This document shows positions 6,352-7,760 of a stretch of 7,760 nt of DNA, piece by piece (the first letter of the stretch is position 1; the number at the start of each line of letters is the position of its first letter). The notes beneath the pieces are model-generated. The model saw only the letters and a program-made list of their open reading frames with translations. It did not search any database and was not told where the DNA came from. The translations under genes were made by a program, and so were the position numbers. Source of the stretch: Desulfovibrionaceae bacterium (lineage in GTDB: Bacteria > Pseudomonadota > Gammaproteobacteria > Burkholderiales > Burkholderiaceae_C); assembly GCA_009778355.1 (NCBI GenBank), contig WRJY01000225.1, positions 1-7,760 of the forward strand, written 5' to 3'.

Positions 6352-6430
6352 TGCCGAAGGCATAAAGAACAGGGAACAATCGACTCTCGCCATCTCAACC
6401 CGTCCACCCCTTTTTCAGGAGACCCAGGTC

Positions 6431-7348
6431 ATGAAAGCCAACAGCATTCTCGAAACCATTGGCCGCACGCCCGCCGTGCGCATCAACCGCCTGTTCGGCG
6501 GCAGCGCCCAGGTGTGGGTGAAGGCCGAGCGCGCCAACCCCGGCGGGTCGATCAAGGACCGCATCGCCCTGAGCATGGTCGAGGCCGCCGAGCAGGCCGG
6601 CACGCTCAAACCCGGCGGCACCATCATCGAGCCGACCAGTGGCAACACCGGCGTTGGCTTGGCGATGGTGGCCGCCGTCAAAGGCTACCGGCTGATTTTG
6701 GTGATGCCCGACAGCATGAGCATCGAGCGCCGCCGCCTGATGCTGGCCTACGGCGCCACGTTCGAGTTGACGCCGCGCGAAAAAGGAATGAAAGGCGCCA
6801 TTGCCCGCGCCGAGGAACTGGCCGCGCAAACGCCCGGCGCCTGGATTGCGCAGCAGTTCGACAACCCGGCCAATGCCGCCGTGCACGAGCGCACCACGGC
6901 GCGGGAAATCCTGGCCGACTTTCCCGAAGGGGTGGACGCACTGATCACCGGCGTGGGCAGCGGCGGCCACCTGACGGGCTGCGCGCGCGTGCTCAAGGCC
7001 CAATGGCCGCACCTGAAGGTGTTCGCGGTGGAACCCGCGCTGTCGCCGGTCATCAGCGGCGGGCAGCCGGGACCGCACCCGATTCAGGGTCTGGGCGCCG
7101 GTTTCATACCCAAAAACCTGGACACCAGCTTGCTTGACGGCGCGATTCAGGTCGAAGCCGAGGCCGCGCGCGAAATGGCCCGCCGCAGCGCCCGCGAAGA
7201 AGGCATCCTGGTCGGCATCAGCAGCGGCGCCACGCTGGCCGCCATCGCCCAAAAGCTGCCCGAACTGCCGCCAAACGCCCGCGTGCTGGGCTTCAACTAC
7301 GACACCGGCGAGCGGTATCTGTCGGTGGAGGGCTTTTTGCCCGCTTGA
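6431..7348 (+). CDS. cysK: Cysteine synthase A (O-acetylserine sulfhydrylase)
   Basis: This 305-residue cytosolic PLP enzyme of fold type II joins O-acetylserine and sulfide to make cysteine. Seen in order: the Schiff-base Lys42 in ANPGGSIKDRIALSM; the substrate loop PTSGNTG (68-74); MPDSMSIERRRLM (92-104); the phosphate-binding glycine loop GVGSGGH (174-180, normally GTGTGGT); PHPIQGLGAGFIP (215-227), typical of CysK; and SSGAT (264-268), containing the serine that contacts the PLP pyridine ring. Length is near the family norm (about 305-325). The wording resembles CysK of the Bacillus type more than CysM, so I prefer cysK, though misnaming as cysM is common. An AGGAG ribosome-binding site at 6417-6421, 9 nt from the ATG, fixes the start. 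The gene appears monocistronic, with rnpB divergent upstream and a repeat island downstream. Confidence 0.93.
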   Translation: MKANSILETIGRTPAVRINRLFGGSAQVWVKAERANPGGSIKDRIALSMVEAAEQAGTLKPGGTIIEPTSGNTGVGLAMVAAVKGYRLILVMPDSMSIERRRLMLAYGATFELTPREKGMKGAIARAEELAAQTPGAWIAQQFDNPANAAVHERTTAREILADFPEGVDALITGVGSGGHLTGCARVLKAQWPHLKVFAVEPALSPVISGGQPGPHPIQGLGAGFIPKNLDTSLLDGAIQVEAEAAREMARRSAREEGILVGISSGATLAAIAQKLPELPPNARVLGFNYDTGERYLSVEGFLPA

Positions 7349-7390
7349 TTCGACAGGCTTTTTTCCCCTTTGCGGTTGCCGCAAAAGCCA

Positions 7391-7541
7391 TCTTGCTCCC
7401 CTCTCCCCTCGGAGCTTGTCGCAAAACATGCGCGCTGCTCCCTCCCCTGCTGGGGGAGGGCTGGGTGGGGGCGGCGGCGTCACCATCGGATGCGCCGCTG
7501 GCCCCCATCCCAACCTTCCCCCAGCGGGGGAAGGAGCAAGA
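7391..7541. repeat. Composite G/C-hairpin intergenic repeat downstream of cysK
   Basis: The unit is bounded by TCTTGCTCC (7391-7399) and its reverse complement GGAGCAAGA (7533-7541). Inside are CCCTCCCC/GGGGAGGG (7440-7447 and 7453-7460, 5-nt loop) and CCTTCCCCC/GGGGGAAGG (7514-7522 and 7526-7534, 3-nt loop). The second hairpin could help end cysK transcription, although no T tract follows. No credible gene is present; short frames across it are low-complexity and overlap on both strands. Confidence 0.6.
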
Positions 7542-7548
7542 AAGCGCC

Positions 7549-7664
7549 GTTTGGCGTTGAGGGTTGAGCGTTTGGCGTTGGCTTGCCCGGTTTTGCTCCC
7601 TCCTCCGCGAAGCGGGGAAAGGAGCAAAAAAGGAATGCGCCGGTGGGCGTTTGATGTTTGGCGT
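7549..7664. repeat. Direct repeats of GTTTGGCGT
   Basis: GTTTGGCGTTG occurs at 7549-7559 and 7570-7580, and GTTTGGCGT again at 7656-7664, flanking the hairpin at 7591-7629. The copies are short and irregularly spaced, as in degenerate intergenic filler. I see no gene or binding-site logic in them. Confidence 0.45.
7591..7629. repeat. Hairpin repeat, possible terminator
   Basis: TTTTGCTCC (7591-7599) is the exact reverse complement of GGAGCAAAA (7621-7629). Inside, CCGC pairs with GCGG around a GAA loop and the stretch between is mostly C/T against G/A. With T-rich and A-rich outer ends it could end transcription from either side. It belongs to the same repeat style as 7391-7541 and 1441-1480. 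Confidence 0.5.
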
Positions 7665-7671
7665 GGGGCGT

Positions 7672-7736
7672 TGGATTGCTTCGCTGCGCTCGCTTGTGAC
7701 GAAGCGCGTCACAAGCGAGCGCAGCGAAGCAATCCA
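7672..7736. repeat. Inverted repeat with 30-bp perfect stem and 5-nt loop
   Basis: The arm at 7672-7701 (starting TGGATTGCTTCGCTGCGCTC) is the exact reverse complement of 7707-7736, around the loop AAGCG at 7702-7706. The arm wording (GATTGCTTCGC..GCTCGC and its complement GCGAGCG..GAAGCAATCC) is like a widespread bacterial intergenic repeat that I recall from many genomes, here in a head-to-head copy. The last 24 bases of the window show nothing I can name. Confidence 0.75.
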
Positions 7737-7760
7737 GTGGCTGGCCCGTTGCCGTGACCG

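Noticed and set aside
6085..7137. Long plus-strand open frame running from the rnpB region into cysK
   Set aside because: It crosses the RNase P RNA gene and then overlaps cysK in another frame; its product is Arg/Gly/His-rich low complexity, typical of an out-of-frame reading in GC-rich DNA.
6395..7627. 410-residue minus-strand open frame opposite cysK
   Set aside because: It is the antisense shadow of cysK extended into the repeat island; no recognisable domain and biased composition.
7391..7736. Repeat island considered as a CRISPR array
   Set aside because: The repeats are mostly inverted, of differing length and without regular unique spacers; no cas genes are present.
7293..7757. Short frames on both strands in the region after cysK
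   Set aside because: They read through hairpin repeats, are rich in Pro/Ser/Arg/Gly, and have no supported start.

Overview
The window is GC-rich, gene-dense bacterial chromosome. The protein families, codon use and intergenic repeat style suggest a betaproteobacterium of the order Burkholderiales, probably family Comamonadaceae. That placement is an inference from memory, not a database match. I see no CRISPR array, tRNA, phage gene or transposase, and no clearly new multi-gene system. The unusual material is in the intergenic DNA.

Layout. Positions 1-134 are a leader with a plausible promoter. Positions 135-1373 (+) encode a fosmidomycin-resistance-type MFS exporter (fsr). A G/C-stem repeat (1441-1480) separates it from a convergent EamA/DMT permease (1509-2462, -). 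The permease is paired head-to-head with a MocR-type regulator, a GntR helix-turn-helix fused to an aminotransferase-like domain (2869-4296, +). The 406-bp gap between these two holds a 219-bp hairpin-rich element with perfect 25-bp terminal inverted repeats (2484-2702), followed by a cluster of TACAGAT-like half-sites next to the regulator (2762-2826). Downstream of the regulator are two small hairpins and a 54-bp near-perfect palindrome (4364-4417). Its ends resemble those of the 219-bp element.

A MaoC-like hydratase (4456-4965, -) and a dienelactone-hydrolase-family enzyme (5160-5849, +) are divergent from each other. The RNase P RNA gene rnpB (about 5985-6311, -) is divergent from cysK (6431-7348, +), which encodes the last step of cysteine synthesis. 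The final 412 bp (7349-7760) carry no credible gene. They form an island of nested inverted repeats: G/C-rich hairpins of the kind also seen at 1441-1480, short direct repeats, and a hairpin with a 30-bp perfect stem at 7672-7736.

Function. Apart from the regulator/permease pair, these look like independent housekeeping or accessory genes rather than one pathway. The regulator probably controls the permease in response to PLP or an amino compound, but the ligand cannot be read from sequence. The 219-bp element now lies between the operator cluster and the permease gene, which may have changed that control.
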